From Caldilineales bacterium (GTDB lineage Bacteria; Chloroflexota; Anaerolineae; Caldilineales; Caldilineaceae), in contig JAAXGZ010000039.1 in assembly GCA_012271135.1 (NCBI GenBank), positions 1-36,323 on the forward strand: a DNA stretch of 36,323 bases, read 5' to 3'. The notes below the pieces were generated by a model. The model saw only the letters and a list, made by a program, of their open reading frames with translations, was not told the origin of the DNA and did not search any database. Positions 17,245 to 26,141 of this stretch are shown piece after piece. Each line of letters begins with the position of its first letter. Position 1 is the stretch's first letter. Position numbers and translations under genes: made by a program.

Positions 17245-18390
17245 ATGACCACAAACGCCATGATTGCCCAGGTCGAAAGCCTGCCGGAATTGATTCAAAC
17301 CGAGTTCGAGGGCCTGGACGAGAGGGCCAGAACAATCCTGAGCCACGAGGAATGGCTGTCGGTGAAGCGAATCGTGACCACCGGCTGCGGTGACTCCCAC
17401 ATGGCGGCGGTGGCAACCCAATGGGCCTTCGAGCGGCTGGGCGGAGTCCCGACCGATGCCGCCACGGCCATGCGAGCAGCCCGGTTTGCCCTGCCGGAAG
17501 CCACCGACCGAGTCTGGCGCAATCCCCTGACCATCGGCATTTCCGTCTCGGGTGCGGTAAGCAGGACGCGCGAGGCCGTGGCCGCGGCGAAGGAGCGGGG
17601 ATTCCTGACGATTGCCGTGACGGGCAATCCGGAGGCTCCTCTGGGCCAAACCGCGGAACGGATCCTGAACTGCCGCATCCCGGATTTCGTACATGCACCC
17701 GGCGTGCGTTCCTACCGGATTTCCTTGCTGGCCCTGTGGCTGATGGCAATCCGCCTGGGCGAGATCAGTGGCCGGCTGACTGGGCAAGAAGCCCAGCAAC
17801 ACCGGAACAACCTGCGTGCCACGGCGGACCAAATCGCCGAAACCATCGAACTCAACACCGGTGTGGCCCGGGAACTGGCCGAACAAATGGCGGAACGCAG
17901 ACACTTCACCTTTGTGGGGGACGGACCCAGCTATGCCACCGCACTGTTCTCGGCGGCAAAAATCCTGGAGGCGGTGGGCCGCGACGCCTGGGGCCAAGAC
18001 ACCGAAGAGTGGGCCCACCTGCAGTACTTCAGCCGCGTGGAGCCGGATGCCCCGACGTTCGTGATTGCCGACGGCGGGCGCGGAGCCACCCGCACTGCGG
18101 AAATCCTGCCGCCCATGCGGCGGATTGGACGGGAGACGGTATTGATCGGCCCGGATGCAAACGGGCTGGCTTCACAGACTCAATATCACATGCCGGTCGC
18201 CGCGGGGGTGTCGCCGTTGTTCTCCCCCATGGTGAACGCCGTGCCCGGCGAACTGTTTGCCGCCCAGTTGGCCGATGTTACTGGTGAGAGGTACTTCGGC
18301 GGATTTACCGGTGTTTACGATCCCCAAACGACCGGCGGCAACAACATCGTTACCAGCAACGTGGAGGCGGTTGCGGACATGGTGTCGTAG
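17245..18390 (+). CDS. Double-SIS sugar-phosphate isomerase/deglycase-like protein
   Basis: The 381-residue product has two SIS domains and no glutamine amidotransferase domain, as in the AgaS/FrlB/GlmS-C group. SIS1 (about 45-170) holds TTGCGDSH (45-52) and the phosphate-binding SVSGAVSRT; SIS2 (about 225-350) starts with FVGDGPSYAT and contains AKILEAVGRDA. Members isomerise, deaminate or cleave phosphosugar amines. ATG 17245 is set by AGAAGGAAG just before it; an in-frame ATG at 17122 would add 41 residues without family similarity. It follows the PfkB kinase by 147 bases and closes the plus-strand cluster, converging on adenine deaminase. The reaction is not determined. Confidence 0.85.
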   Translation: MTTNAMIAQVESLPELIQTEFEGLDERARTILSHEEWLSVKRIVTTGCGDSHMAAVATQWAFERLGGVPTDAATAMRAARFALPEATDRVWRNPLTIGISVSGAVSRTREAVAAAKERGFLTIAVTGNPEAPLGQTAERILNCRIPDFVHAPGVRSYRISLLALWLMAIRLGEISGRLTGQEAQQHRNNLRATADQIAETIELNTGVARELAEQMAERRHFTFVGDGPSYATALFSAAKILEAVGRDAWGQDTEEWAHLQYFSRVEPDAPTFVIADGGRGATRTAEILPPMRRIGRETVLIGPDANGLASQTQYHMPVAAGVSPLFSPMVNAVPGELFAAQLADVTGERYFGGFTGVYDPQTTGGNNIVTSNVEAVADMVS

Positions 18391-18451
18391 CCACCGCCAA
18401 GGCAGTTGCACCAAGGCTGAAGTCCACGCGTCCCATTGTCACCGGATCGGC

Positions 18452-20206
18452 CTACGGGAACATCGGAATCGCCTCCTGCGAAGCGATGTCCAGCAGCCCG
18501 GCGGTATCCGAGGCGGACACCTCCGGAATGACCGTCAGCGCCAGGCCCGTGGTGGCCAAGGCCTTGGCTCGGTGGGTAATGCCGAACTCCACGGCCACAT
18601 CGTTCAGTTCGGCCATGTCCACCGCCAGGTCGGCCACGGACTTGCCGGACATCAGACCGGCGATGGGGAGGTCCACCTGGCCGATGATCTCCCCACCCGC
18701 GATGAAGGCAATGCCCCCGTGGCTGGCTTCAAGCGCCTGGACCGCCGCCAGCATGTCCTCCGTGTTGCGGCCGGCCACCATCAGGTTGTGAGAATCGTGG
18801 GCCACCGTGGTGGCAATGGCGCCCTGGTTGAGTTCAAGCCCCGTAAGGATCGACAGTCCCGGACCATGCGCCTGGCCATGCCGGGGAATCACGGCCAGAA
18901 AACAGGCATCCTCGGCAATCGAGGATAGGACCAGCCGACCATCGCGCGCCTCGGCTGCAACGGTTCTCAGTTCCGTCAGCCGTGACGGCAGCAGATGCAT
19001 CGTGTTGATCCGAACCGGGCCGTTCTCGATCGGAGTCCGCGGTTCCAGATCCCTCGCCGTCAGCGGGTTGAGGTGAACCGTATTGCCTCCGGGCGGTTCC
19101 ATGGTGTCGAGTGGGATTTCCACCGTCATCTTGCCCGCAGCCACAATGCGTTCCCCACCCGCATAGACATCCCACACGGAGACATCCTCCAGCGAGTCCA
19201 GCAGGACGAAGTCTGCCCGATACCCAGGGGCGATGGCCCCGCGGTCCCGGAGGCCGTAGTGCTGGGCACCGATCCAGGTAGCCCAGCGAATGGCGCGCGC
19301 CGGCTCCACCCCATGGGACATCATCTCGCGGACCACCCGATCCATGTGGCCGTTCTCCAGCAGGTCGGCCGGTTCGATGTCGTCCGTGCACAGGGCAATG
19401 TCCACGTGCCTGGCCTCAAGCATCTGCGGGAGGATGTTCGGCACGTGGTTGCCGTGGCTGCTCACTTTCAGTAAGGGCAGCAGGCCCAGCCGCAGTTTCT
19501 CCAGTCCTTCGGCGCCGTCCCGAAGTTCATGGTCGTTGTGGATGCCGGCCGCCGTGTAGGCATTGGCCTCGCGCCCTTTCAGCAATGGGGAATGGCCCTG
19601 GACAACCATGTCCGCCCGCAGGCCGGCCTGCACGATGCCCAGCATCCTGGGATCCCGGTGGATCACCCCCTGGAAGTCCATGACCTCGGCCACACCGATC
19701 ACCCTGGGCCAGGTCATCATCTCGGCCACGTCCTGCGGACCGAAATAGGCGCCGGCCGTCTCTGCACCCTCAACCGCCGGCACGCAGGACGGGATGCAGA
19801 CAAAGACCGACAACGGCAGTCCTTCGCTGCTGTCGATCATGTAGCGGACCCCTTCCTTGCCGAGGACATTCCCTATCTCGTGGGGATCAATGATGGACGT
19901 GGTGGTGCCCCTCGGCAGCACCCCAGCGGCGTAGGCCGGCGGCGTCACCATCGTACTTTCGATGTGCAGGTGCGTGTCCACAAATCCCGGTGCGGCCCAT
20001 AGCCCGGTGGCGTCGACTTTGGACGCGGCTTCAAGGTCGTATGTACCGGCCGGGGTTGCCAGGGCGATCCGGTCGCCGAGCACGCCGATGTCCGCTGCAT
20101 ACACTTCACAGGTAAAGACGTTCACCAGACTTGCATTGAGGATTGCCAGATCCAGCGGCCTGTCGCCCATGGCGGCTTCGATGAGGTCTGTTCTGGTTGT
20201 CGTCAT
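18452..20206 (-). CDS. ade: Adenine deaminase
   Basis: The 584-residue enzyme converts adenine to hypoxanthine and ammonia. It has the full amidohydrolase-fold ligand set of bacterial Ade proteins: HLHIESTM (His79, His81, Glu83), IIDPHEIGN (108-111 DPHE), AEVMDF (Glu174), a QGHSPL His205, HNDHE (225-227), SSHGNH near 251 and CTDDIEP with Asp275/276. Length matches the family (about 580-600). ATG 20206 is preferred over an in-frame GTG 24 bases upstream because it gives the typical N-terminus, though the ribosome site is weak. Its 3' end faces the SIS gene across 61 bases. It would handle adenine released by the nucleoside hydrolases, a direct functional link. Confidence 0.95.
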   Translation of the reverse strand: MTTTRTDLIEAAMGDRPLDLAILNASLVNVFTCEVYAADIGVLGDRIALATPAGTYDLEAASKVDATGLWAAPGFVDTHLHIESTMVTPPAYAAGVLPRGTTTSIIDPHEIGNVLGKEGVRYMIDSSEGLPLSVFVCIPSCVPAVEGAETAGAYFGPQDVAEMMTWPRVIGVAEVMDFQGVIHRDPRMLGIVQAGLRADMVVQGHSPLLKGREANAYTAAGIHNDHELRDGAEGLEKLRLGLLPLLKVSSHGNHVPNILPQMLEARHVDIALCTDDIEPADLLENGHMDRVVREMMSHGVEPARAIRWATWIGAQHYGLRDRGAIAPGYRADFVLLDSLEDVSVWDVYAGGERIVAAGKMTVEIPLDTMEPPGGNTVHLNPLTARDLEPRTPIENGPVRINTMHLLPSRLTELRTVAAEARDGRLVLSSIAEDACFLAVIPRHGQAHGPGLSILTGLELNQGAIATTVAHDSHNLMVAGRNTEDMLAAVQALEASHGGIAFIAGGEIIGQVDLPIAGLMSGKSVADLAVDMAELNDVAVEFGITHRAKALATTGLALTVIPEVSASDTAGLLDIASQEAIPMFP

Positions 20207-20573
20207 ATCTATTCTGCCGGTCTGCTGCACAGGAAGTTCGCTGCAATGTACACGTAGTTGTGTCGTCTTACCAGTTCATGCTCTTGGCAACATGGCGTTC
20301 CGCCAGCCGGCCAGCCGTGTTTCGCGGTGTCCGACCGGACATGTCGGCAACAACGGGACCCGGGCAGAACGCCGGGAGCCTCGTGTCCATTTCCGGGTCT
20401 GGTATCGTACCGTTGATGCCCGTGCGGATTTCCGGCCCCATGGAAGTCCCGTTCACGTCCTACAGTGGACTGATGCTTAACGTATCCTTGCCATGCTAAG
20501 CGGAATCACACCGTCCCCGACGCGGGACGCGGTTACAGTCCGCTTGTCTGTGCCACCAGACCTGGAGGATTCC
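20207..20573. other. Divergent gene-free spacer
   Basis: This 367-bp stretch separates the divergent adenine deaminase and the second ABC importer, and must carry both promoters. A short inverted repeat CGTCCC (20512-20517) and GGGACG (20524-20529) lies 45 bases before the importer start, and GGAGGA at about 20564 is its ribosome site. I did not find a convincing -35/-10 pair. No coding region is supported. Confidence 0.45.
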
Positions 20574-21860
20574 ATGTCACAGAAGAAACTATCGTTGGGG
20601 AACGCAGTGCGCCTTGCCGGCATCCTGTTGTTGGTACTGATGTTGTGTGCGGCCTGCGCCATGCCGGTTCCCGGCCAGACCGCTGCCGAGACCGAGGTTT
20701 CCGTGATCGATGTGTACATCGGCTCGGACACCAACATCTCGGACTGGTGGAGCAATTCGATCAAGCCGGCCTTCGACCAAGCCCATCCCGGTTACGAACT
20801 GAACATCATTCACACCGGCTCGGGCGGTGGCGGGAATGGCCCCATTGCCGACCGCGCCATGGCGGCCCTGGAAACGGGAGACGATCCGGGCTCCGACTAC
20901 TTCGAGACCTTCAATCCCCTGCAGCCAATTGGCGCCATGGAAGCCGGCCTGTGGCAGGAGATCACGGAGGACAACGTCCCCAACCTGGCGAACGTGATCG
21001 AATCTGCGCGGCGCAGCAGCAACGGATTTGACGTTCCCTACCGCGGTTCCCAGGTACTGTTGGCCTACAACGCGGAACGGTTGTTGCAGATCCTCAAGGA
21101 CCGAGGCGAGGTCGGCTCCGACGCCACTGAAGTCCCGTCCGAGTTCGTCCCGGCAACCTGGCCGGAACTCATGGAGTGGATTTGCGCGTTTCCGGGCGAG
21201 TTCATCTACCCCCGACCCGACACCACCGGTGCCGGGCGCGAGTTCGTCACCCGTGCCGTCTTCCAGGCCAACGACCTGGAACCGGCACGCTTCTCCACCC
21301 AGGCCTATGCCGAGCAGTACGGGGCCGGGGAGTTGACTGCGGAGCAAATCGCCGAAATCAACGATAAGCACTTCGGGGGTGCCTGGGAGCAGCTCAATGC
21401 CATCGAGCCGTGTCTCTACGACAACGGGGCCTATCCTTCGGGCTCCTCAGCCGAGACGCGCCTGCTGGTGGACGACTTGGTTACGATGATCACCATCTGG
21501 TCGGATCAGGCTCTGCAGGCCAAGGGCCTGGGACTGCTGCCGGAACAGACCAAGTTCATCCAATTGGACGACCTGCCGATGGTTGGCGGATACGCGTCCT
21601 CCACGATTCCCACCAACGCCAACGACCTGGAGGGAGCACTGCTCCTCGCAAACTACCTGCTCTCCGCGGAAATGCAGGAGTCCGTGGTGCGGGAAATCGG
21701 CGGCTTCCCGGCCATCAGCTGGGATTTGCTGCCAAGTGAACTGCAGGAAGACTTCAACGACGTGATCACGGACACGGTGCCTTCCTTCAGCAGTTCCTGG
21801 CGCGCCGCCATGTTTGACGGCTGGTACACGCATGTCGCGCCGGATGTCGAGCGCGAATAG
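20574..21860 (+). CDS. ABC transporter substrate-binding lipoprotein, YnjB-like
   Basis: The 428-residue lipoprotein has a signal with the lipobox CAAC (Cys28). The body fits the YnjB-type branch of the iron/thiamine/polyamine binding-protein superfamily: PYRGSQVLLAYN, a TWPELMEWICAFPGEF stretch, then YPRPDTTGAGREFV, followed by a C-terminal part on layered strands. The ligand is unknown; YnjB relatives have been linked with organic cation or thiamin-like substrates on weak grounds. ATG 20574 follows TGGAGGA at good spacing; an in-frame ATG at 20493 adds 27 residues that would hide the signal peptide. It is the first gene of a complete importer with two permeases and an ATPase. Confidence 0.85.
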   Translation: MSQKKLSLGNAVRLAGILLLVLMLCAACAMPVPGQTAAETEVSVIDVYIGSDTNISDWWSNSIKPAFDQAHPGYELNIIHTGSGGGGNGPIADRAMAALETGDDPGSDYFETFNPLQPIGAMEAGLWQEITEDNVPNLANVIESARRSSNGFDVPYRGSQVLLAYNAERLLQILKDRGEVGSDATEVPSEFVPATWPELMEWICAFPGEFIYPRPDTTGAGREFVTRAVFQANDLEPARFSTQAYAEQYGAGELTAEQIAEINDKHFGGAWEQLNAIEPCLYDNGAYPSGSSAETRLLVDDLVTMITIWSDQALQAKGLGLLPEQTKFIQLDDLPMVGGYASSTIPTNANDLEGALLLANYLLSAEMQESVVREIGGFPAISWDLLPSELQEDFNDVITDTVPSFSSSWRAAMFDGWYTHVAPDVERE

Positions 21861-21875
21861 ATCCGTCCCACAGCC

Positions 21876-22787
21876 ATGACTGTCGCGGGATCCCGCGGGA
21901 CCCTGCCGGAACCGGCCACGTACAGTGGCCGGTTCCGGATTCCCCAATCCGTACTGGGATACGCCCTGATTCTGCTCCCCCTCATCGTGATGGGGACATT
22001 GATTCTCTATCCCGCCTTCCTCTCCATCACCGACACGCTGACGGAGCGCAGCCCCGGCGGCTCCCTGCAGGTGTCGCTGGCCGACTACGTCGAATTCTTC
22101 AATACGCCCCTGGCAGTCCGCAACCTGGCCTTCAGCCTGCGCATCACGGCCGTTACCGTCGCGGTGCTCTTTCTGGCGGGGTTCCCAATTTCGCTCTACC
22201 TGCGCTTCACCCATGGCCGCCTTGGCAACCTCATCCAGATGCTGGCGCTCTTCCCCCTCTTCGTTCCGGGCATCATCGCCGCCTACGCACTCATCCGGTT
22301 CATTGGGGACAACGGTTGGCTGGAGCGCTTCCTGCACTTGCTGTTCGGATATGAAGGTTTCACCTCCCCATACCTGCGTCCGGCCGGAATCGTAGTGGGC
22401 TTGGCCTGGGAAGGCATCTCCATCACGGTTCTGATCCTGACCGCGGGTTTGAGCCAGATCCCCGACTCCCTCCTGGAAACCGCCACGGACGTGGGCGCCA
22501 ACCGATGGCAGGCATTCTGGCGCATCACCATGCCGCTGATGAAGCGTTCCGTGCTGATTGTGCTGACGCTGAACTTTCTGACGGTCTTCGGCTCCTTCAC
22601 GATCCCCTATCTGCTGGGACCGGCATCGCCTGAAATGATGGGGCCCTACATGAGGCGCACATTCTACGATGCCAACCTGCCCAGCCGGGCCCAGGTACAG
22701 GCGGTGATCACGTTTCTGATCAGCGCTGTCATCAGCCTGTTGTACGTCCGGTCCGTAGTCAGTCAGAAGGTGGAGGAAGAGAGTTGA
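21876..22787 (+). CDS. ABC transporter permease (CysTW/PotB-like)
   Basis: The 303-residue membrane protein has about six segments. The EAA-type loop reads ETATDVGA (201-208), a form seen in the PotB/CysT/ThiP class, followed by a Pro at the loop end. It should pair with the permease at 22818. The gene begins 15 bases after the binding-protein stop. Separate permease genes differ from E. coli YnjC, where the two domains are joined in one chain. Confidence 0.88.
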   Translation: MTVAGSRGTLPEPATYSGRFRIPQSVLGYALILLPLIVMGTLILYPAFLSITDTLTERSPGGSLQVSLADYVEFFNTPLAVRNLAFSLRITAVTVAVLFLAGFPISLYLRFTHGRLGNLIQMLALFPLFVPGIIAAYALIRFIGDNGWLERFLHLLFGYEGFTSPYLRPAGIVVGLAWEGISITVLILTAGLSQIPDSLLETATDVGANRWQAFWRITMPLMKRSVLIVLTLNFLTVFGSFTIPYLLGPASPEMMGPYMRRTFYDANLPSRAQVQAVITFLISAVISLLYVRSVVSQKVEEES

Positions 22788-22817
22788 AGCCCAATCCCCA
22801 CATTTCGTTCTTGCCCG

Positions 22818-23675
22818 GTGGATAGCACCACAATGGTCAGGCACGGCGTTGTCGGACGGAGCCTGCGTCTCATCGCGGGTTGGCCTTGGCTAGGAATTTG
22901 CCTGTTTTTGCTGCTGGCACTGGTGGTTATGGGTCCCATGCTGAACGTCTTTCTCTGGGCGTTCACGCGCAATTGGGCCTATCCCTCGCTCCTGCCCACA
23001 GTCTGGAGCATCGAGTTCTGGGATGACACCTTCGCCCGCGCGGACATCCTCGAAGGATTCATCGCCAGCGTCTGGATTTCGCTGATCGTGACCGGTCTGT
23101 CCGCGGTCATTTGCCTGCCCGCCGCCTACGCTTTTGCACGCATGCAGTTTCCCGGACGCACCTTCCTCCTGCTGTCTTTTCTGGCCACCAATGCATTCCC
23201 CCGGTTTGGCCTCTACATCACGATTGCCGTGATTTTCTTCCGCCTGCGCCTGATCGGGACCGTGCCGGGAGTGGTCCTGATCCAGTTGGTGAACACGCTG
23301 CTGTTCATGATCTGGATCCCGACAGCCGCCTTTCAGGGGGTGGATCGCGCACTGGAGGAAGCCGCCCTGGATGTCGGTGCGTCCCCGATGCGCGTGTTTG
23401 TCCAAGTTACGCTGCCCCTGGTGGCCCCTGCCTTGGCGGCAGCCCTCCTGTTAACCTTTGTGGGCACGTTCTACGAGACCCAGGGGGCACTACTGGTGGG
23501 GGTTCCCGAAGTCCGAACCCTCCCCGTCGTCATGATTCGGCTTATCAACAACCAGGTGGTTGTGCAGTACGGTGCCATCCTCTCGGTGGCTTTGTGGGTA
23601 CCGTCCCTGCTCCTGCTCATCTTTGCCCAGCGCGTACTCCGGGGCAACACCATTGCCTCGGGATTCGGGGTTTGA
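22818..23675 (+). CDS. ABC transporter permease (PotC/CysW-like)
   Basis: The 285-residue partner permease has six predicted segments and an EAA loop at EEAALDVGA (180-188). It completes the membrane part of the second importer. The start is uncertain: GTG 22818 has no ribosome site, while ATG 22833 five codons on has GGTGGA ten bases before it, so the shorter form is quite possible. The TGA stop is 4 bases from the ATPase start, consistent with coupled translation. Confidence 0.87.
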   Translation: MDSTTMVRHGVVGRSLRLIAGWPWLGICLFLLLALVVMGPMLNVFLWAFTRNWAYPSLLPTVWSIEFWDDTFARADILEGFIASVWISLIVTGLSAVICLPAAYAFARMQFPGRTFLLLSFLATNAFPRFGLYITIAVIFFRLRLIGTVPGVVLIQLVNTLLFMIWIPTAAFQGVDRALEEAALDVGASPMRVFVQVTLPLVAPALAAALLLTFVGTFYETQGALLVGVPEVRTLPVVMIRLINNQVVVQYGAILSVALWVPSLLLLIFAQRVLRGNTIASGFGV

Positions 23676-23679
23676 TGTA

Positions 23680-24759
23680 ATGGCCAAGCTGAAACTGCAA
23701 TCGCTGGTCAAGCAGTTTGGCGACGTGACCGCCGTCAACGGGGTTGATCTGTCGGTGGAGGATGGGGAATTCCTGTGCCTGCTGGGCCCATCCGGTTGCG
23801 GCAAGACCACGGCGTTGCGCATGATCGCAGGCTTCGAGAGCCCAACCGCCGGAGACATCTCCGTCGACGGGACATCCGTCACGTTCCTGCCTCCCAATCG
23901 GCGTCCCACCGCGATGGTGTTCCAGCAGTACACGCTTTGGCCCCACATGTCCGTGTTCCAGAACATTGCCTACGGCCTGCGTCTCCGCAGGTTGGCGCGC
24001 GCTGTGGTCGAGGAGAAGGTGGCGGATGGACTGGACCTGGTGGGCCTTGCCGGGTACGAAAACAGGTTGCCGTCCCAGCTCTCGGGCGGTCAGCAGCAGC
24101 GTGTGGCCCTGGCGCGGGCACTCGTCCTGGAACCCAAAATCCTCCTGCTGGATGAGCCATTCAGCAGCTTGGATGCTGCCTTGCGCGTACGCCTCAGGGA
24201 AGAACTGCTGCGAATTCAGCGCAACTTGCGCATCACCACGATATTCGTGACGCACGACCAGGAGGAAGCCCTGAGCCTGGCGGACCGCATTGCCCTTATG
24301 CAGGCCGGGAACATCGTGCAACTTGACACGCCCAGCGAACTGTACGCGCATCCCCGCAACCTGTTCGCCGCCGAATTCATCGGAGCAATGAACCTCCTGC
24401 CGACCCATCCGTCGGATCCCGCCCTCGGCCTTGACCCACGCGCCCTTTCGCTGCCCCCGAGCATGCAGGGGAATACTTCCCTGACCCTGGCGATTCGACC
24501 GGAGGACTTTCAGGTGACGGTATCCTCCAAACCGGGGATGTGGACCGGAGAAGTGGAACAGACGATGGACATGGGACACTACCGCAAGGTGCTGGTGGTC
24601 CTGGCCGGCGCGTCCGCGCCCGTCAAGGTATACATGGCCAAGTCAATGCAGGTCCGTGAACGACAGACGATTGGACTGACGCCACTCCGCTATCTGGTGT
24701 ACGCGGAAGGAGGCGAGCCGGTCGAGGTTGTCCCCGACACACCAAAGCCACACGCCTGA
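23680..24759 (+). CDS. ABC transporter ATP-binding protein (PotA/UgpC type)
   Basis: The 359-residue ATPase drives the importer. Walker A is GPSGCGKTT (36-44), Q-loop FQQY (81-84), signature LSGGQQQ (134-140), Walker B ILLLDEP (154-160) with SSLD, and the switch His192 in VTHDQEE. The C-terminal third, after about 235, is a TOBE-like regulatory domain with LAIRPED at its start. Length and architecture fit the PotA/UgpC family. ATG 23680 is the natural start; a longer open frame from 23560 overlaps the permease. It could in principle also energise the ATPase-less sugar importer at 8674-12002, which is speculation. Confidence 0.93.
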   Translation: MAKLKLQSLVKQFGDVTAVNGVDLSVEDGEFLCLLGPSGCGKTTALRMIAGFESPTAGDISVDGTSVTFLPPNRRPTAMVFQQYTLWPHMSVFQNIAYGLRLRRLARAVVEEKVADGLDLVGLAGYENRLPSQLSGGQQQRVALARALVLEPKILLLDEPFSSLDAALRVRLREELLRIQRNLRITTIFVTHDQEEALSLADRIALMQAGNIVQLDTPSELYAHPRNLFAAEFIGAMNLLPTHPSDPALGLDPRALSLPPSMQGNTSLTLAIRPEDFQVTVSSKPGMWTGEVEQTMDMGHYRKVLVVLAGASAPVKVYMAKSMQVRERQTIGLTPLRYLVYAEGGEPVEVVPDTPKPHA

Positions 24760-25239
24760 GACGGTTCCGCCCATCGTGGGGTTGGTCGAACAAGGACTGC
24801 TCCGCAACCCGTACCTGGCTTGAAGGCCATTCCTAACAGCAGGCGGGAGCAGTCAGTGACCGGCACCTCGAGAAGGGATCTACGTTGGCCGTACCTTCGT
24901 GCGCGGCGGCGCCAACAACGATGTCCGGAACGATCCCCCGGCACCTCGGTGAAATTGATTCACACCGGTCCATGAGACTGCCTGTCAGGTTCCCGCGCTC
25001 ACTCCGACGGCAAACACGTCCCTTGTGACACCGGAAGGCTGTCGGGCACGCTTTTCCAAGTCGGCGAACCCGGTGCCACGGCCCCATGCCAAAACACGCC
25101 ACGTGGGCCACCCGGATTCCGGGAGACCGCCCAGTCCTGCAAGTGTTTTGCCAAATGGGCGTCGCCCCCCAGTTCGTTGCCGGAGCAGGCCGCACCTCAT
25201 CCCCTGATCGGGGCTGCATTCGGAAACTGGACCTTGGTA
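24760..25239. other. Gene-free stretch after the second importer
   Basis: About 480 bases with no supported gene. An open frame on the minus strand (24833-25219) has a composition unlike the neighbouring genes (Cys, Arg and Pro rich, no motif) and no ribosome site, and was rejected. The stretch separates a plus-strand operon from a minus-strand lipoprotein gene. No promoter or RNA gene was recognised. Confidence 0.5.
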
Positions 25240-25274
25240 TGCCGTCCCAGGTTTGCCTGAAACCCAGGACGGCA
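25240..25274 (-). terminator. Hairpin after lipoprotein gene, possible terminator
   Basis: TGCCGTCCCAGGTTT pairs with AAACCCAGGACGGCA across a 5-base loop, with two mismatched pairs in a 15-bp stem. It lies 24 bases past the corrected stop of the lipoprotein gene on the minus strand. There is no T tract on either side, so it may be a weak or factor-assisted terminator. Confidence 0.4.
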
Positions 25275-25297
25275 GTCTTGTCAAATTACTCGAGCCA

Positions 25298-25896
25298 CTA
25301 CTCCTCGCCCGCGACTCCAACCTGGACAATGCGCGCCTGGTCCACGCCGGCCACTCCCACATACCGAAACATCATTCCGTCCGATTCCCGGGGTTGCATG
25401 CCCTGCACCACGACGGTTTCTTCTCCATAAAGAAGAGCTGCAAAGGGAGCTGCCTGCCTATCCCCATCGGGATCCGTGGGAACTTGAATTCGATTGCCGT
25501 GTTGTTGGTGTACACCACGTTCCCTTCTTCGTCGGTCACCCAGAACTCGGAAATCGCGGACTCATCAGCAACTTCCGCCAGCACCGCATTGATCTCATCG
25601 GTTGTCATGCCCGCGGCAATGGCGGCCGCCACAAAGTGCGCCGTCAACTTGGCCGAGGCCACCATGTGATCACCGACATCCTCGTAGTCGTCCTCATACC
25701 AGAGGTCGTCTTCGTACCGATAGGACTTGGAGTAATCGTCGTCGGATTTGTCTCTGGGGGACCAGTCGCCACGGTAATGGCTGCGACCATGCATCAGATC
25801 ATGTGTCATACCCATCATCATGGCGATGGCGGAGTAGCAGCCGGAGACCGACATGGCAACAACGACCAGCAATACCGCCGTAAGAATTTTGCGCAT
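25298..25896 (-). CDS. Lipoprotein with Cache-like domain, frameshifted
   Basis: As read, the frame starts at ATG 25896 and ends at 25372 after 174 residues. The N-terminus is a lipoprotein signal with lipobox VSGC (Cys20). A helix then leads into SEFWVTDEEGNVVYTN, which resembles Cache-type sensor domains. At the GGG of 25478-25480 (CCC on the coding strand) the frame that continues this domain shifts. Adding one C lets it run on as TDPDGDRQAAPFAALL, GEETVVVQG, FRYVGVAGVDQARIVQVG and stop at 25298, about 199 residues. The last 37 residues of the uncorrected frame look non-native. This is either a recent mutation or a homopolymer sequencing error. A sensory or ligand-binding role outside the membrane is inferred. 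Confidence 0.7.
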
Positions 25897-25942
25897 GTGA
25901 TGCAGACCGTATGTGGAGACTGGGCAGAGACAATTCCGCCGA

Positions 25943-25971
25943 CTGCCAGCCGGATTTGGTCTGGCTGGCAG
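25943..25971. promoter_or_regulatory. Perfect 9-bp inverted repeat in divergent spacer
   Basis: CTGCCAGCC, an 11-base spacer, then GGCTGGCAG. The repeat sits in the 245-bp spacer between the divergent lipoprotein gene (start 25896) and the 370-aa unknown (start 26142), 47 bases from the former. This is a reasonable operator or hairpin candidate; nothing identifies the binding protein. Confidence 0.35.
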
Positions 25972-26141
25972 CTTCGGGATTCAGCGTATCACACGGGAAT
26001 CGAATGCCCGGTAGTGCACACGATTCGGGCTCTGCCTCGAAGACCGTTTCGCGCTCCGCGGTCTCCGCCTACAATCAGGCACACGGGTGAAGGATGCCGT
26101 AACACCCACCACATCACTGCCGGTCGTGTCTTGAGATCCCA

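Noticed and set aside
24833..25219. A 128-codon minus-strand frame in the spacer
   Set aside because: Cys/Arg/Pro-rich, no ribosome site, no motif, unlike neighbouring coding sequence.
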